Shown in pieces: positions 16,699-25,157 of a stretch of 64,000 bases of DNA. The stretch comes from Cacconaster sp045114175 (lineage in GTDB: Bacteria; Bacteroidota; Bacteroidia; Bacteroidales; UBA932): assembly GCA_045114175.1 (NCBI GenBank), contig JBGUJZ010000004.1, forward strand, positions 8,259 to 72,258, written 5' to 3'. The notes beneath the pieces were generated by a model, which searched no databases, was not told the DNA's origin, and saw nothing but the letters and a program-made list of their open reading frames with translations. Position 1 is the stretch's first letter. Each line of letters begins with the position of its first letter. The position numbers were made by a program, and so were the translations under genes.

Positions 16699-17655
16699 GT
16701 GCGGGCGAAGGTTCTCTTTCTCGGTCTGTTGCTTCTGGGCATCTGCTTCGGGGCAGAGGCGCAGTTCCGGCGTGAACTCTCCACCAATACCGGCTCCTTC
16801 ACCAACGTTCCGGGCGCTGCGGATCCCAATAATCCGCAGGCAAACGACAGCACCTCGGTGGCTGTTGACTCCACGGCCGGATTCTCCCTGAAAAAACTCA
16901 TCCGGGGCTACGCCCGCAAGGATACGCTCCCGCCCGCTTATATGTTTGCCGGCGCCGTGGTGGTTCCCGGTGCCTCCCAGATGTACAACCGCGACTGGTG
17001 GAAATTGCCCGTCATCTACGGTGGAATCGGTGCAGGCATTGGCGGCGGCATCTATTTCAATACGCAGTGGAAACGGACCGGCGATCCGCAGTTCAAGACC
17101 TGGCGCAATCTGAGTTACGCCGGGGCCGGACTCTTCTACTGGGCCTCCCTGCTGGACGGCGTGGTCTGCTACCAGACAGACGTCCGCAACCCCGTTCCCG
17201 CAAAATCCACCCTCTACTCCGCCCTGCTGCCCGGTCTGGGCCAGGCCAACAATGGAGACTGGTGGAAGATTCCCATCTGGGTGGGCGGTTTCGTAGCCTG
17301 CGGCTATGCCTTCCACCTCAACGACATGGAGTATCAGCGCTTCCGCTATCTCTATACAGTGGCCAGTGACTCTTCTACAGGCTATTACGGTGCCGTCTCC
17401 TCCTCACAGGCGGAGTGGTACAAAGACCTCTACCGCAAGTACCGCGACTATTCGGTACTGGCCTTCGCCGTGGTCTATATCCTGAACATCATTGACGCCA
17501 ACGTCTTTGCCTATATGGCGGACTTCGATGTGAGCGACAACCTGGCTTCGCTCCGTCTGGAGCCCACCGTCCTGAATCCCGAATACTCCCTGATGGCGGC
17601 TTCCGGATCCCCGCTGACACCCGCCGTGGGACTTAAACTGAACCTCAATTTCTGA
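16699..17655 (+). CDS. DUF5683 membrane/exported protein
   Basis: 318 residues from a GTG start at 16699, chosen because it opens a signal peptide (MRAKVLFLGLLLLGICFGAE). The body has the DUF5683 repeats: ALLPGLGQANNGDWWKIPIW, and the related AGAVVVPGASQMYNRDWWKL with small-residue-rich hydrophobic segments (YGGIGAGIGGGIYF). It is common in Bacteroidota directly behind parAB and before a lytic transglycosylase, exactly as here. Predicted location is the cell envelope. No biochemical role is established; linkage hints at envelope maintenance. Confidence 0.75.
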   Translation: MRAKVLFLGLLLLGICFGAEAQFRRELSTNTGSFTNVPGAADPNNPQANDSTSVAVDSTAGFSLKKLIRGYARKDTLPPAYMFAGAVVVPGASQMYNRDWWKLPVIYGGIGAGIGGGIYFNTQWKRTGDPQFKTWRNLSYAGAGLFYWASLLDGVVCYQTDVRNPVPAKSTLYSALLPGLGQANNGDWWKIPIWVGGFVACGYAFHLNDMEYQRFRYLYTVASDSSTGYYGAVSSSQAEWYKDLYRKYRDYSVLAFAVVYILNIIDANVFAYMADFDVSDNLASLRLEPTVLNPEYSLMAASGSPLTPAVGLKLNLNF

Positions 17656-17661
17656 TAACCG

Positions 17662-19314
17662 ATGAACTATAGAAGAATCGTAACCTCCGTACTCGTGCTG
17701 CTCGCCGGCACATTCGCCTTCGCCCAAACGCAGGACACCGTCACCCACAGACTGAGACCCACTGGGCGGTTGAGCAAGAACCTCGTCATCGACGACCTGC
17801 AGCGCCAGATTGACTCGCTCCAGAAGGCTTACGATTCGCTCTATGTAGAATATCAGTCCGTCATCCAGCCGGTGAACGTCACCGATACGGAAGACCTCAT
17901 CACAGACAACGACACCACAACGGTAGAGCTGCCCGACTACACGCCGGAAAACATCGACTCGCTGCTGCATGCCTACTATATCCAAATGGACCAGCAGCTT
18001 ACGAGTTTCGACTTCGAGAGCATGGACCGCGATACGCTGACCTCCAGCATTCCCGATTCGGTTTACATTGCCCGCCTGAAGAACATCAACTCCTTCATTC
18101 CGCTGCAGTTCAACCGCTACGTCAAGAACGACATCATCCACTATACGGAGAAGATTCCGAAGGTCACCGCCCGCATCTTGGGTCTGGCACCCTACTACCT
18201 GCCGCAGTTTGAGGAGATCTTTGATGAATTCGATATGCCCAAGGAGCTCAAGGCTATGGCCGTGATTGAATCGGCCCTCAACGCCAAGGCTGTTTCCCGC
18301 GCCCGCGCCAAGGGTATGTGGCAGTTCATCTACACCACCGGCCGTCGCTACGGCCTGAATATCACCTCGTTCGTGGATGAGCGATTCGACCCGGTCACCG
18401 CCTGCCGCGCCGCAGCCCAGTACCTGAAGGATTCCTACATGATCTTTGGTGACTGGCAGCTGGCCATCGCCTCCTACAACTGCGGAACCGGCAATGTAAA
18501 CAAGGCCATCCGCCGCAGCGGCGGTAAGACCGACTTCTGGGAGATTTATCCTTACCTGCCCCGCGAAACCCGCGGTTACATCCCGGCTTTCATCGCGGCC
18601 CTCTATGTGTTGCAGTACTACCCGGAGCACGGCATTGTCCCGGCACAGGTCACCCTGCCCGCCCATATCGACACCATCCACGTGAACAAGATGCTGCACT
18701 TCCAGCAGGTGTCCGACAACATCGGCATCTCCATGGAGACGCTCCGCGAACTCAACCCGCAGTACCTGCACGACATTATCCCCGGAACCGAGCGCCAGTA
18801 TGTGCTCCGTCTCCCCTATAACTACACCGGTCCGTTCGTAGAAAAAGAGGCTGCCATCTATTCGTACAAAGACAGCGTCTTCTTCAACGAAACGGCCATC
18901 ACCAAGATCAAGGAGACCGGCGGCGGAGAGACCGGCGGACGCATTGTCCACCGCGTAAAGAAGGGCGAAACCCTGGGCGGCATCGCCTCCCGCTACCACA
19001 CGAGCGTAGCGAACATCAAACGCTGGAACGGCCTGCGCAGCAATACCATCCAGGTGGGTCAGCGCCTCGTCATCTACGGAAAGAATGCGGCGCCCAAGAC
19101 CACGACCGCCACGGCGAAACCCGCTCCTTCCGGAGGCAACAAGACCACAACTTCCGGCGAATATGTGACCTACACGGTCCGCAAGGGCGATACCCTCTCG
19201 GCAATCGCATCGCGCAACCACGTCTCGCTGGGTACGCTGATGAACCTCAACGGGCTCAACAAGAACAGCAAGATCTATCCCGGAATGAAACTCCGGATCA
19301 GGAAGGCACAATAA
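17662..19314 (+). CDS. Membrane-bound lytic murein transglycosylase, MltD-like, with two LysM domains
   Basis: 550-residue exported enzyme that cleaves the MurNAc-GlcNAc bond of peptidoglycan to form 1,6-anhydro-MurNAc. It has a signal peptide (MNYRRIVTSVLVLLAGTFAF), a spacer rich in Asp and Thr (~25-110), and a family 1 SLT domain with AVIESALNAKAVSRARAKGM (catalytic Glu203), MWQFIYTTGRRYGL and IASYNCGTGNVNKAIRRSGG. Two LysM peptidoglycan-binding repeats follow, at ~430-475 (VHRVKKGETLGGIASRYH) and ~500-547 (YTVRKGDTLSAIASRNH). It is last in the parAB-DUF5683 run; its 3' end overlaps a convergent gene by 40 bases. Confidence 0.92.
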   Translation: MNYRRIVTSVLVLLAGTFAFAQTQDTVTHRLRPTGRLSKNLVIDDLQRQIDSLQKAYDSLYVEYQSVIQPVNVTDTEDLITDNDTTTVELPDYTPENIDSLLHAYYIQMDQQLTSFDFESMDRDTLTSSIPDSVYIARLKNINSFIPLQFNRYVKNDIIHYTEKIPKVTARILGLAPYYLPQFEEIFDEFDMPKELKAMAVIESALNAKAVSRARAKGMWQFIYTTGRRYGLNITSFVDERFDPVTACRAAAQYLKDSYMIFGDWQLAIASYNCGTGNVNKAIRRSGGKTDFWEIYPYLPRETRGYIPAFIAALYVLQYYPEHGIVPAQVTLPAHIDTIHVNKMLHFQQVSDNIGISMETLRELNPQYLHDIIPGTERQYVLRLPYNYTGPFVEKEAAIYSYKDSVFFNETAITKIKETGGGETGGRIVHRVKKGETLGGIASRYHTSVANIKRWNGLRSNTIQVGQRLVIYGKNAAPKTTTATAKPAPSGGNKTTTSGEYVTYTVRKGDTLSAIASRNHVSLGTLMNLNGLNKNSKIYPGMKLRIRKAQ

Positions 19315-21131
19315 TCATCCGAAAGACGGAACCAGCCTTCCAGGCTTTTGACAGGGGCATACCTCACCAGCAGGTAGGCCCCTGTTCCTTTTCCGTAGAA
19401 CTGTCGGACACTATAGCTCTGGGGCAGCCCCTTTTCGTAAAAACTGATGCGAGAATCCCAATCTGCCGTGTCATAAAACGTCACGCGCCCTGCCAGTGTG
19501 AGGTGACGGTGGAAGGCCGTGAAAGCCGCCTCTGCATAAGCTGCGCCACCGCCCGGTCCGCCCTGTGCACGGGCTCCCAGCGTCCATTGATCCGATAGCG
19601 ACCAGCTACCACCCAGCCGTGCCTGCCACTTCCCGGAATTGTTGCGGAAGAGGAATTGCGCGGATGAGCCATCCACAAAGGCGCCCGTGAGTTCCAGCCG
19701 CGCGCGCCAAGCCGATGAAGAACCTTCATAACCAAACCGGGTCCAGGGATAGTACGAATACTCGCCATGGGCGCGGAGCGTCCAGGCTTTGCTCAGGTAG
19801 TAGCGCAGGGAGAGGGTTGCACCCGCCTGATTGGCACAGGCGCTCAAGGTAGAATAGGCTCCGGCATGCGTGGCAATGTAGGATTTGTCGTAATAGCGCA
19901 ACAACAGGCTGGCCTCCAGCGCATAGATAGGGCTCCAGAGGGCTCCTGCCACACAGGCAGGCGCTCCGTGGGCATCCACCGCCGCCTCTCCGAAGAGTCG
20001 CCACTCCGTGCTGTGCCAGTAGCCGTCCACCCCCAGGTTGCCCCACCATCCCTCATACTGCTGATAGCGGTTGTAATTGTGGATGACCCGGCCGTTGGGC
20101 TTGTCATAACGATAGGCTGCGGTCGTCAGGCCTATCCGTCCGTGCGCGAAGTCACGCCCTAGGGAGAGGCCCGCCACCCACTCGTGCATTGCATGACGCT
20201 TTGCGCGCTCCGTATCGCTCCGATGCAGGCCATCCGTGGCAATCGACGTATAGGCGCCGTCCGCGATTCTGGCATCCACGGCATTGTAGGAGGCCAGCGC
20301 CGTCAACCGCCAGGCATCCAGCTTGAGGGTCGCCCCTGCACCCCGGAAGAAGTTCGATTCGTCCGTAGAGGAATAGAGTTTCAAGCCGCCGGTGTGGCGA
20401 AGTACCGAAGCGGGCTCTCCCAGCAGCGCGCCGGCACGAAAGGCTTTCCAAAGCACCAGTCCCTGTCCGAATCGGGCGGTAAAATCGCCTGCCACCGCCT
20501 GCTGCAGCACCGCGCCCCGGGTTCCGCTCCACCCAGCCGAAAGCGAGATAAAGTCCGGCAAGAAGCCTTTCTGCCAGGATTCACCGGCATCGTGATCCAG
20601 CGTTGCGGCAAGCGCCAGATGCGGAGTAGCTCCGCTGTATTTGCCCGTCAGAGAAGGTGCCTTCTCCCCTCGCTTCCAGCGGGTTCGCAACAACGTACTG
20701 TGCCGCCAGAGATGCTCGGAAGAGGGCGCCCCGGGGAGTTGTTCGCTCCCAAATCGGAAGAACTGCGCGCAAAGTGTCGCCTTCTCCTGCGTGAAACCAT
20801 CTACGGTGGCCAGTTCCCCGGCCGAGAGAATGTCGCCGAACTCCTTGCGGTGATCTATGATACTCTCAATCTGGAACAGGGTCAGCAGCCCCGTCTCCTC
20901 CAACGCTTCGCGCGAGAGGCTGTTGATGTCCGGGCGCCGCCGCGCCAGCGATTCATAGCGGGCAAGCAGCGCCTCCTGCGCCGAAGGATCATCGGCCAGT
21001 TGTTCTACCAGGGCCGTCAATTCGGCCGGAAGTGTTTGGGCGTCAGCGCGCCTGTCAAAAGCGGATAAAAAAAAGATTGTCGCGAGGCTGACAATCTCCA
21101 GGGCTATCCTCCCTACGATCTTACTCCTCAT
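19275..21131 (-). CDS. Exported helix-hairpin-helix protein with predicted beta-barrel-like C-terminal region
   Basis: 618 residues from the ATG at 21131 (signal region MRSKIVGRIALEIVSLATIF). Residues ~45-120 hold a ComEA-like helix-hairpin-helix module (INSLSREALEETGLLTLFQI, IIDHRKEFGDILSAGELATV). The remaining ~480 residues alternate short aromatic-rich strands and turns (FTARFGQGLVLWKAFRAG, LSLRYYLSKAWTLRAHGEY, FLFRNNSGKWQARLGGSW), the pattern of outer-membrane beta barrels. It belongs to a Bacteroidota family annotated only as helix-hairpin-helix protein. DNA uptake or an outer-membrane channel are possible, unproven roles. Its 3' end overlaps the transglycosylase gene by 40 bases. Confidence 0.65.
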   Translation of the reverse strand: MRSKIVGRIALEIVSLATIFFLSAFDRRADAQTLPAELTALVEQLADDPSAQEALLARYESLARRRPDINSLSREALEETGLLTLFQIESIIDHRKEFGDILSAGELATVDGFTQEKATLCAQFFRFGSEQLPGAPSSEHLWRHSTLLRTRWKRGEKAPSLTGKYSGATPHLALAATLDHDAGESWQKGFLPDFISLSAGWSGTRGAVLQQAVAGDFTARFGQGLVLWKAFRAGALLGEPASVLRHTGGLKLYSSTDESNFFRGAGATLKLDAWRLTALASYNAVDARIADGAYTSIATDGLHRSDTERAKRHAMHEWVAGLSLGRDFAHGRIGLTTAAYRYDKPNGRVIHNYNRYQQYEGWWGNLGVDGYWHSTEWRLFGEAAVDAHGAPACVAGALWSPIYALEASLLLRYYDKSYIATHAGAYSTLSACANQAGATLSLRYYLSKAWTLRAHGEYSYYPWTRFGYEGSSSAWRARLELTGAFVDGSSAQFLFRNNSGKWQARLGGSWSLSDQWTLGARAQGGPGGGAAYAEAAFTAFHRHLTLAGRVTFYDTADWDSRISFYEKGLPQSYSVRQFYGKGTGAYLLVRYAPVKSLEGWFRLSDDYCAFLIRSFIPG

Positions 21132-21175
21132 AGCAAATATGTCTTGAAAAATAATTATCGTTCGAAGATAATGAT

Positions 21176-21183
21176 TAAATTTG
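21176..21183 (+). promoter_or_regulatory. Putative -7 promoter element for hpt
   Basis: TAAATTTG, exact TAnnTTTG match 24 bases before the hpt ATG. Confidence 0.5.
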
Positions 21184-21207
21184 TATCCATAATCAATAAT
21201 TTCTGGT

Positions 21208-21750
21208 ATGGCTAAAATCAAACTTCAGAACAGGACTTTCGTTCCGTACATCAGCAACGAAGAGATTGAAAAGGCGATTGACCGCGTTGCCGAAAAGGTG
21301 AATGCAGACTACAAGGGCTGCACCGATGTTCCTATCATCCTCTGCGTCCTCAACGGTTCCATTATCTTTACGGCAGAACTTCTCAAGCGACTCACCTTCA
21401 ACTGTGAGTTGGCCACCATCCGCCTCTCCTCCTATCAGGGAACGGAAACCACCGGCGTTACCCGCAAAGTGCTGGGCCTAACCGTTAGCCTTAAAGGCCG
21501 CCGCGTGATCGTGGTAGAAGATATCGTGGACACGGGCCATACCATCACCGACCTCACCCGCATTCTGGCAGAAGCCGGTGCTTCCGACGTCAAGGTCTGC
21601 ACGATGCTTTTCAAGCCGGCCATCTTCAAGAGCACCATCAAGCTCGACTATGTGGCCATGGAGATCGAGCCCAAGTTCATCGTCGGATTCGGTCTGGACT
21701 TCAACGAGCTCGGCCGTAACCTCAAGGATATCTACATTCTGGACGAATAG
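21208..21750 (+). CDS. hpt: Hypoxanthine phosphoribosyltransferase
   Basis: 180 residues, the normal family length. It salvages hypoxanthine and guanine with PRPP to IMP and GMP in the cytoplasm. The PRPP-binding signature VVEDIVDTGHT starts at residue 102. The flexible-loop region LSSYQGTETTG (~74-84) and the purine-contact segment DYVAMEIEPKFIVGFGLDFN are present. It is first in a run with adk, obg, a PAP2 phosphatase and lplA; adk follows after 6 bases. Purine salvage next to adenylate kinase makes metabolic sense. Confidence 0.93.
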   Translation: MAKIKLQNRTFVPYISNEEIEKAIDRVAEKVNADYKGCTDVPIILCVLNGSIIFTAELLKRLTFNCELATIRLSSYQGTETTGVTRKVLGLTVSLKGRRVIVVEDIVDTGHTITDLTRILAEAGASDVKVCTMLFKPAIFKSTIKLDYVAMEIEPKFIVGFGLDFNELGRNLKDIYILDE

Positions 21751-21756
21751 TCAATC

Positions 21757-22323
21757 ATGAAGCATTTCATTCTGTTCGGCCCTCCGGGCGCCGGTAAGGG
21801 CACCCAGGCCGCACTGATGGTTGAGAAGTACAATCTTCTCCATATCTCCACGGGCGATCTGCTCCGTCGCGAGATCAAAGCCGGCACGGAGTTGGGCCGC
21901 CAGGCCGCCGCGCTGATTGAAAAGGGCAACCTGGTTCCCGACGAAGTCGTGGAAGGGATGATTGCCAGCGAATTGGCCGCCCATCCGCATGTCAAGGGCT
22001 TTATCTACGACGGATTTCCGCGCACCGTGGCGCAAGCCGAAGTGTTGGACAAACTGCTGGCCGACCGCGGCGAGAAGGTGACCGGAGTCATCTCCGTGAT
22101 TATCGACGACGAGATGGTCAAGGAGCGCATCAAACACCGCGCCCATCTGGAAGACCGCAAGGACGACATGGATGACGAAATCGTCGCCACCCGCATCAAG
22201 AACTACCACGCCAAGACGGAGCCGGTCATCGGCTTCTATAAGGCGCAGGGCAAATACCACGAAATTGACGGTGTGGGTCCCATCGACACCATTTTCCACC
22301 GCATCTGCGAGGTGATAGGCTAA
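21757..22323 (+). CDS. adk: Adenylate kinase (short, LID without zinc site)
   Basis: 188 residues. It interconverts ATP + AMP and 2 ADP. The P-loop is GPPGAGKGTQ (from residue 8), the AMP-binding region is ISTGDLLRREIKAGTELG, and YDGFPRTVAQAE is the family signature. The LID is the short type: RIKHRAHLEDRKDDMDDEIV runs straight into RIKNYHAKTEPVIGFYKAQG with no four-Cys zinc site, as usual in Bacteroidota. It lies 6 bases after hpt and 9 before obg. Confidence 0.95.
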   Translation: MKHFILFGPPGAGKGTQAALMVEKYNLLHISTGDLLRREIKAGTELGRQAAALIEKGNLVPDEVVEGMIASELAAHPHVKGFIYDGFPRTVAQAEVLDKLLADRGEKVTGVISVIIDDEMVKERIKHRAHLEDRKDDMDDEIVATRIKNYHAKTEPVIGFYKAQGKYHEIDGVGPIDTIFHRICEVIG

Positions 22324-22332
22324 CACAACCCC

Positions 22333-23340
22333 ATGGCGGATAGCAACTTCATAGATCACGTACGCATCTACTGCAAAGCCGGAAACGGCGGCAAGGGATC
22401 GATGCACCTCCACCGGGCCAAGTACGTGCCCAAGGGTGGACCCGACGGCGGCGACGGCGGCCGGGGCGGTCATATCATCCTGCGCGGCAACAAGCAGATG
22501 TGGACGCTGATTCACCTGCGCTACCGCAAAAACATCCGCGCCGAGGACGGCGGGGACGGCAGCGGCCAGCTCAAGACCGGCAAAGAGGGTGACGATATCA
22601 TCCTTGAAGTGCCTCTGGGAACCGTAGCCCGCGACGGAGAGACCAACGAGATTCTATTCGAGATCATGGAGGATGGTGAGCAGCGCATCCTGGCCAAAGG
22701 CGGCCGGGGCGGTCTGGGCAACAACAACTTCAAGAGCGCTACCAACCAGACACCGCGCTATGCCCAGCCGGGCGAACCGGGCGTGGAAGGGCTCTTCATC
22801 CTGGAGTTGAAAATCCTCGCCGACGTAGGCCTGGTGGGCTTCCCGAACGCAGGCAAATCCACCCTGCTTTCGGTGGTTTCAGCCGCCAAACCCAAGATTG
22901 CCAACTACGCCTTTACCACGATGGAGCCGAACCTGGGCATCGTCAATTATTACGACGACAAGTCGTTCGTGATGGCTGACATTCCGGGCATCATCGAAGG
23001 GGCGCACGAAGGCAAGGGACTGGGGCTCCGCTTCTTGCGCCACATTGAGCGCAACGCGATGCTGCTCTTCATGATCCCTGCGGACAGCAAAGATATCAGC
23101 GCCGAATACAAGATTCTGCTGAACGAGCTCAAGCAATATAACCCGGAACTGCTGGACAAGCAGCGCATGATTGCCGTCACCAAGTCGGACATGCTGGACG
23201 ACGAACTCAAGGCCGAGATTCGCCGTCACATGCCGCGCAAGGTGCCCTACCTCTTTATCTGCTCGCTCACGGGCGAAGGCATACCTCAACTGAAAGATCT
23301 GCTCTGGCGTACCCTCAACCGTGATGAATCCGCTGATTGA
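22333..23340 (+). CDS. obg: Obg-family GTPase (CgtA/ObgE)
   Basis: 335-residue GTPase involved in 50S ribosome assembly and stress response. It has the glycine-rich Obg fold (1-160: GNGGKGSMHLHRAKYVPKGG, GGDGGRGGHII, KGGRGGLGNNNF), then the G domain with G1 GFPNAGKST (~170), the switch region NYAFTTMEPNLG, G3 DIPGIIEGAHEGKGLG and G4 VTKSD. It lacks the C-terminal OCT domain found in some Gram-positive Obg proteins, as expected for the phylum. Its stop overlaps the next start by 17 bases, indicating translational coupling. Confidence 0.95.
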   Translation: MADSNFIDHVRIYCKAGNGGKGSMHLHRAKYVPKGGPDGGDGGRGGHIILRGNKQMWTLIHLRYRKNIRAEDGGDGSGQLKTGKEGDDIILEVPLGTVARDGETNEILFEIMEDGEQRILAKGGRGGLGNNNFKSATNQTPRYAQPGEPGVEGLFILELKILADVGLVGFPNAGKSTLLSVVSAAKPKIANYAFTTMEPNLGIVNYYDDKSFVMADIPGIIEGAHEGKGLGLRFLRHIERNAMLLFMIPADSKDISAEYKILLNELKQYNPELLDKQRMIAVTKSDMLDDELKAEIRRHMPRKVPYLFICSLTGEGIPQLKDLLWRTLNRDESAD

Positions 23341-23896
23341 GTTTGATCAAACCCTCTCGCTTGCGCTTAACGGCGCGCATGCGGCTTGGCTGGATCCGGT
23401 GATGCTTTTCTTTTCGCGGGTCTATGTCTGGCTACCGCTCTACTTGGCTACGCTGGCGCTTTTATTCTTTCGTCTCCCCTGGCGCAAGGCACTGATTGGC
23501 AGCCTGATGCTGATAGCCGCCTTCGCCTTTACCGATATCTTCACCCACTGGCTCAAGGAGCACGTTTTCCTCCGCCTCCGCCCCTGCGAAGATCCTTCGC
23601 TGGCCGGCCTTGTCCGCTTGCTGGAATCCCACGGCAGCCGCTACGGATTCCCTTCTGGCCACGCCGCCAACACCTTTGGATTTGCACTGGCCAGCGCCTG
23701 GCTGCTGAAACGGAAATGGTGGACTATCCCCCTTTTCTGCTGGGCGGCCATCGTCTCCTACAGCCGCATCTATGTGGGAAAGCATTATCTCGGGGACGTA
23801 CTGGGCGGTGCGACCTTCGGCCTGCTGGTCGGCGGCCTTGCCATCCTGCTGATGCATATCCTATTTAAAGTTATAGACAAACGATGCGCTGCCTGA
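23324..23896 (+). CDS. PAP2-family membrane phosphatase
   Basis: 190 residues from the ATG at 23324 (a GTG 3 bases earlier is possible). Five to six hydrophobic segments surround the three-part PAP2 active site: KEHVFLRLRPCEDP, FPSGHAANTFG (catalytic His) and SRIYVGKHYLGDVLGG (nucleophilic His). Such enzymes dephosphorylate undecaprenyl pyrophosphate, phosphatidic acid or lipid A. Undecaprenyl-PP or lipid A are the plausible targets here, which I cannot separate. It overlaps obg upstream and lplA downstream (13 bases). Confidence 0.88.
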   Translation: MNPLIEFDQTLSLALNGAHAAWLDPVMLFFSRVYVWLPLYLATLALLFFRLPWRKALIGSLMLIAAFAFTDIFTHWLKEHVFLRLRPCEDPSLAGLVRLLESHGSRYGFPSGHAANTFGFALASAWLLKRKWWTIPLFCWAAIVSYSRIYVGKHYLGDVLGGATFGLLVGGLAILLMHILFKVIDKRCAA

Positions 23897-24861
23897 TTGA
23901 CACCTCCACTGATCCTTATTGGAATCTGGCGGCTGAAGAGCACCTGCTCAAGGCCTGGGATGCCCCGGTCTTCCGCCTTTGGCGCAATGCACCGGCGGTG
24001 ATTGTGGGGCGCAACCAGAATGCACACGCGGAGATCAACCGTCCTTATGTGGAGGAACACGGGATTGCCGTGGTTCGCCGGCTCAGCGGCGGCGGCGCCG
24101 TTTTCCACGATCTGGGCAACGTCAACTTCACCTTTATTGACCGCGTGGGATCCGAGCGCGACAGTCACGATATGTTCCGCCGCTTCACGGCCCCCATTCT
24201 GGAGGCGTTGAAGCAGCTTGACGTGGAGGCGCGACTGGAAGGGCGCAACGATTTGACCATCGACGGTGCCAAATTCTCCGGCAATGCCATGTGCATTGAA
24301 GGCGGCCGGGTATTGATGCACGGCACGCTGCTTTTCAGCGCTTCCTTTGCCGACCTTTCGCAATCGCTGCTGCCGCGCAAGGAGAAATATGAGGGACGCA
24401 GCGTGCAATCCGTTCGCAGCCGCGTGACCAACATTGCCAGCCACCTGCCCAAGCCCATGGAGGTCACGGAGTTCATGGACTTTATGGCTGAGACGGTTGG
24501 CCGCACAGGCACCCCCTGGACATATAGTGCAGAAGATCTGCAGGCCATTAATCAACTGGCTGATACGAAATACCGCACCGAAGCGTGGAACTTTGGCCAG
24601 TCGCCGGCCTTCTCCTTCAATGCCTGCCGCAAGTTCCCGGGCGGGTTGCTGGAGGCATCGCTCGATGTACGGGGCGGCGTGATTCGTGATATCGATGTCC
24701 GCGGAGATTACTTCTTCCGCGAACCGACGAGTGCTTTCTGCGCGGCACTGCGCGGATGCCCCTATACAAAAGAGGCGGTCACCGCCGCACTGGGGGCGAT
24801 GACCGTCGATGACTTTTTCTGCGGCGTCAGCGGCGAGGAGCTGCTGTCGCTGCTCTTCTGA
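23884..24861 (+). CDS. lplA: Lipoate-protein ligase A
   Basis: 325-residue cytoplasmic enzyme that activates lipoate with ATP and attaches it to the lipoyl domains of 2-oxoacid dehydrogenases or GcvH. The lipoate-binding motif is RRLSGGGAVFHDLGNVNFTF, the catalytic Lys lies in DGAKFSGNAM (Lys130), and the C-terminal accessory domain begins with TKYRTEAWNFGQSPAFSF. Its first 13 bases overlap the PAP2 gene. It ends the hpt-adk-obg run and abuts the convergent hpf gene with no gap. Confidence 0.92.
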   Translation: MRCLIDTSTDPYWNLAAEEHLLKAWDAPVFRLWRNAPAVIVGRNQNAHAEINRPYVEEHGIAVVRRLSGGGAVFHDLGNVNFTFIDRVGSERDSHDMFRRFTAPILEALKQLDVEARLEGRNDLTIDGAKFSGNAMCIEGGRVLMHGTLLFSASFADLSQSLLPRKEKYEGRSVQSVRSRVTNIASHLPKPMEVTEFMDFMAETVGRTGTPWTYSAEDLQAINQLADTKYRTEAWNFGQSPAFSFNACRKFPGGLLEASLDVRGGVIRDIDVRGDYFFREPTSAFCAALRGCPYTKEAVTAALGAMTVDDFFCGVSGEELLSLLF

Positions 24862-25155
24862 TTACTGGAATCGTTTCTCCTTGGCCTGGACCAGCATGTC
24901 CTTGAGGGTCTTGGTGCAGTCCACAATCGCGGACTCGAAGGTTTCTGACTTGCGTTCTACAACCATGTCTTCTGCGCCCGGGACAATCACGCGAATCTTC
25001 ACGTTTTTGTTCTGCGGGTCGTGCAGCAGGGAGAGGTTCACCTCCATGAGCGCCGCTTCGTCGTAGAATTTCTCCAGCTTGGAGAGTTTCTTGTTGGCGA
25101 AATCGATCAGTTTCTGATCGGCGTCGAACTTGATGGATTGAATCTGGATTTCCAT
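24862..25155 (-). CDS. hpf: Ribosome hibernation factor HPF/RaiA (short form)
   Basis: 97 residues. The sigma-54 modulation/S30EA fold is clear (MEIQIQSIKFDADQKLIDFA, KKLSKLEKFYDEAALMEVNL, FESAIVDCTKTLKDMLVQAK). It binds the 30S decoding region and silences ribosomes in stationary phase. The length shows the short type without the dimerising C-terminal domain. It follows xerC by 2 bases and has a strong SD-like sequence (CAGGAGGT) made from the last two Arg codons and stop of xerC. This is unusual for Bacteroidota and may allow separate control. Confidence 0.93.
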   Translation of the reverse strand: MEIQIQSIKFDADQKLIDFANKKLSKLEKFYDEAALMEVNLSLLHDPQNKNVKIRVIVPGAEDMVVERKSETFESAIVDCTKTLKDMLVQAKEKRFQ

Positions 25156-25157
25156 AA

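Noticed and set aside
17404..19311. A 635-codon open frame on the minus strand
   Set aside because: Antisense to the LysM transglycosylase and DUF5683 genes; it is a codon-bias artefact with no motif.
21757..22323. Short adenylate kinase as a truncated gene
   Set aside because: About 190 residues with a short LID is the usual form in Bacteroidota.
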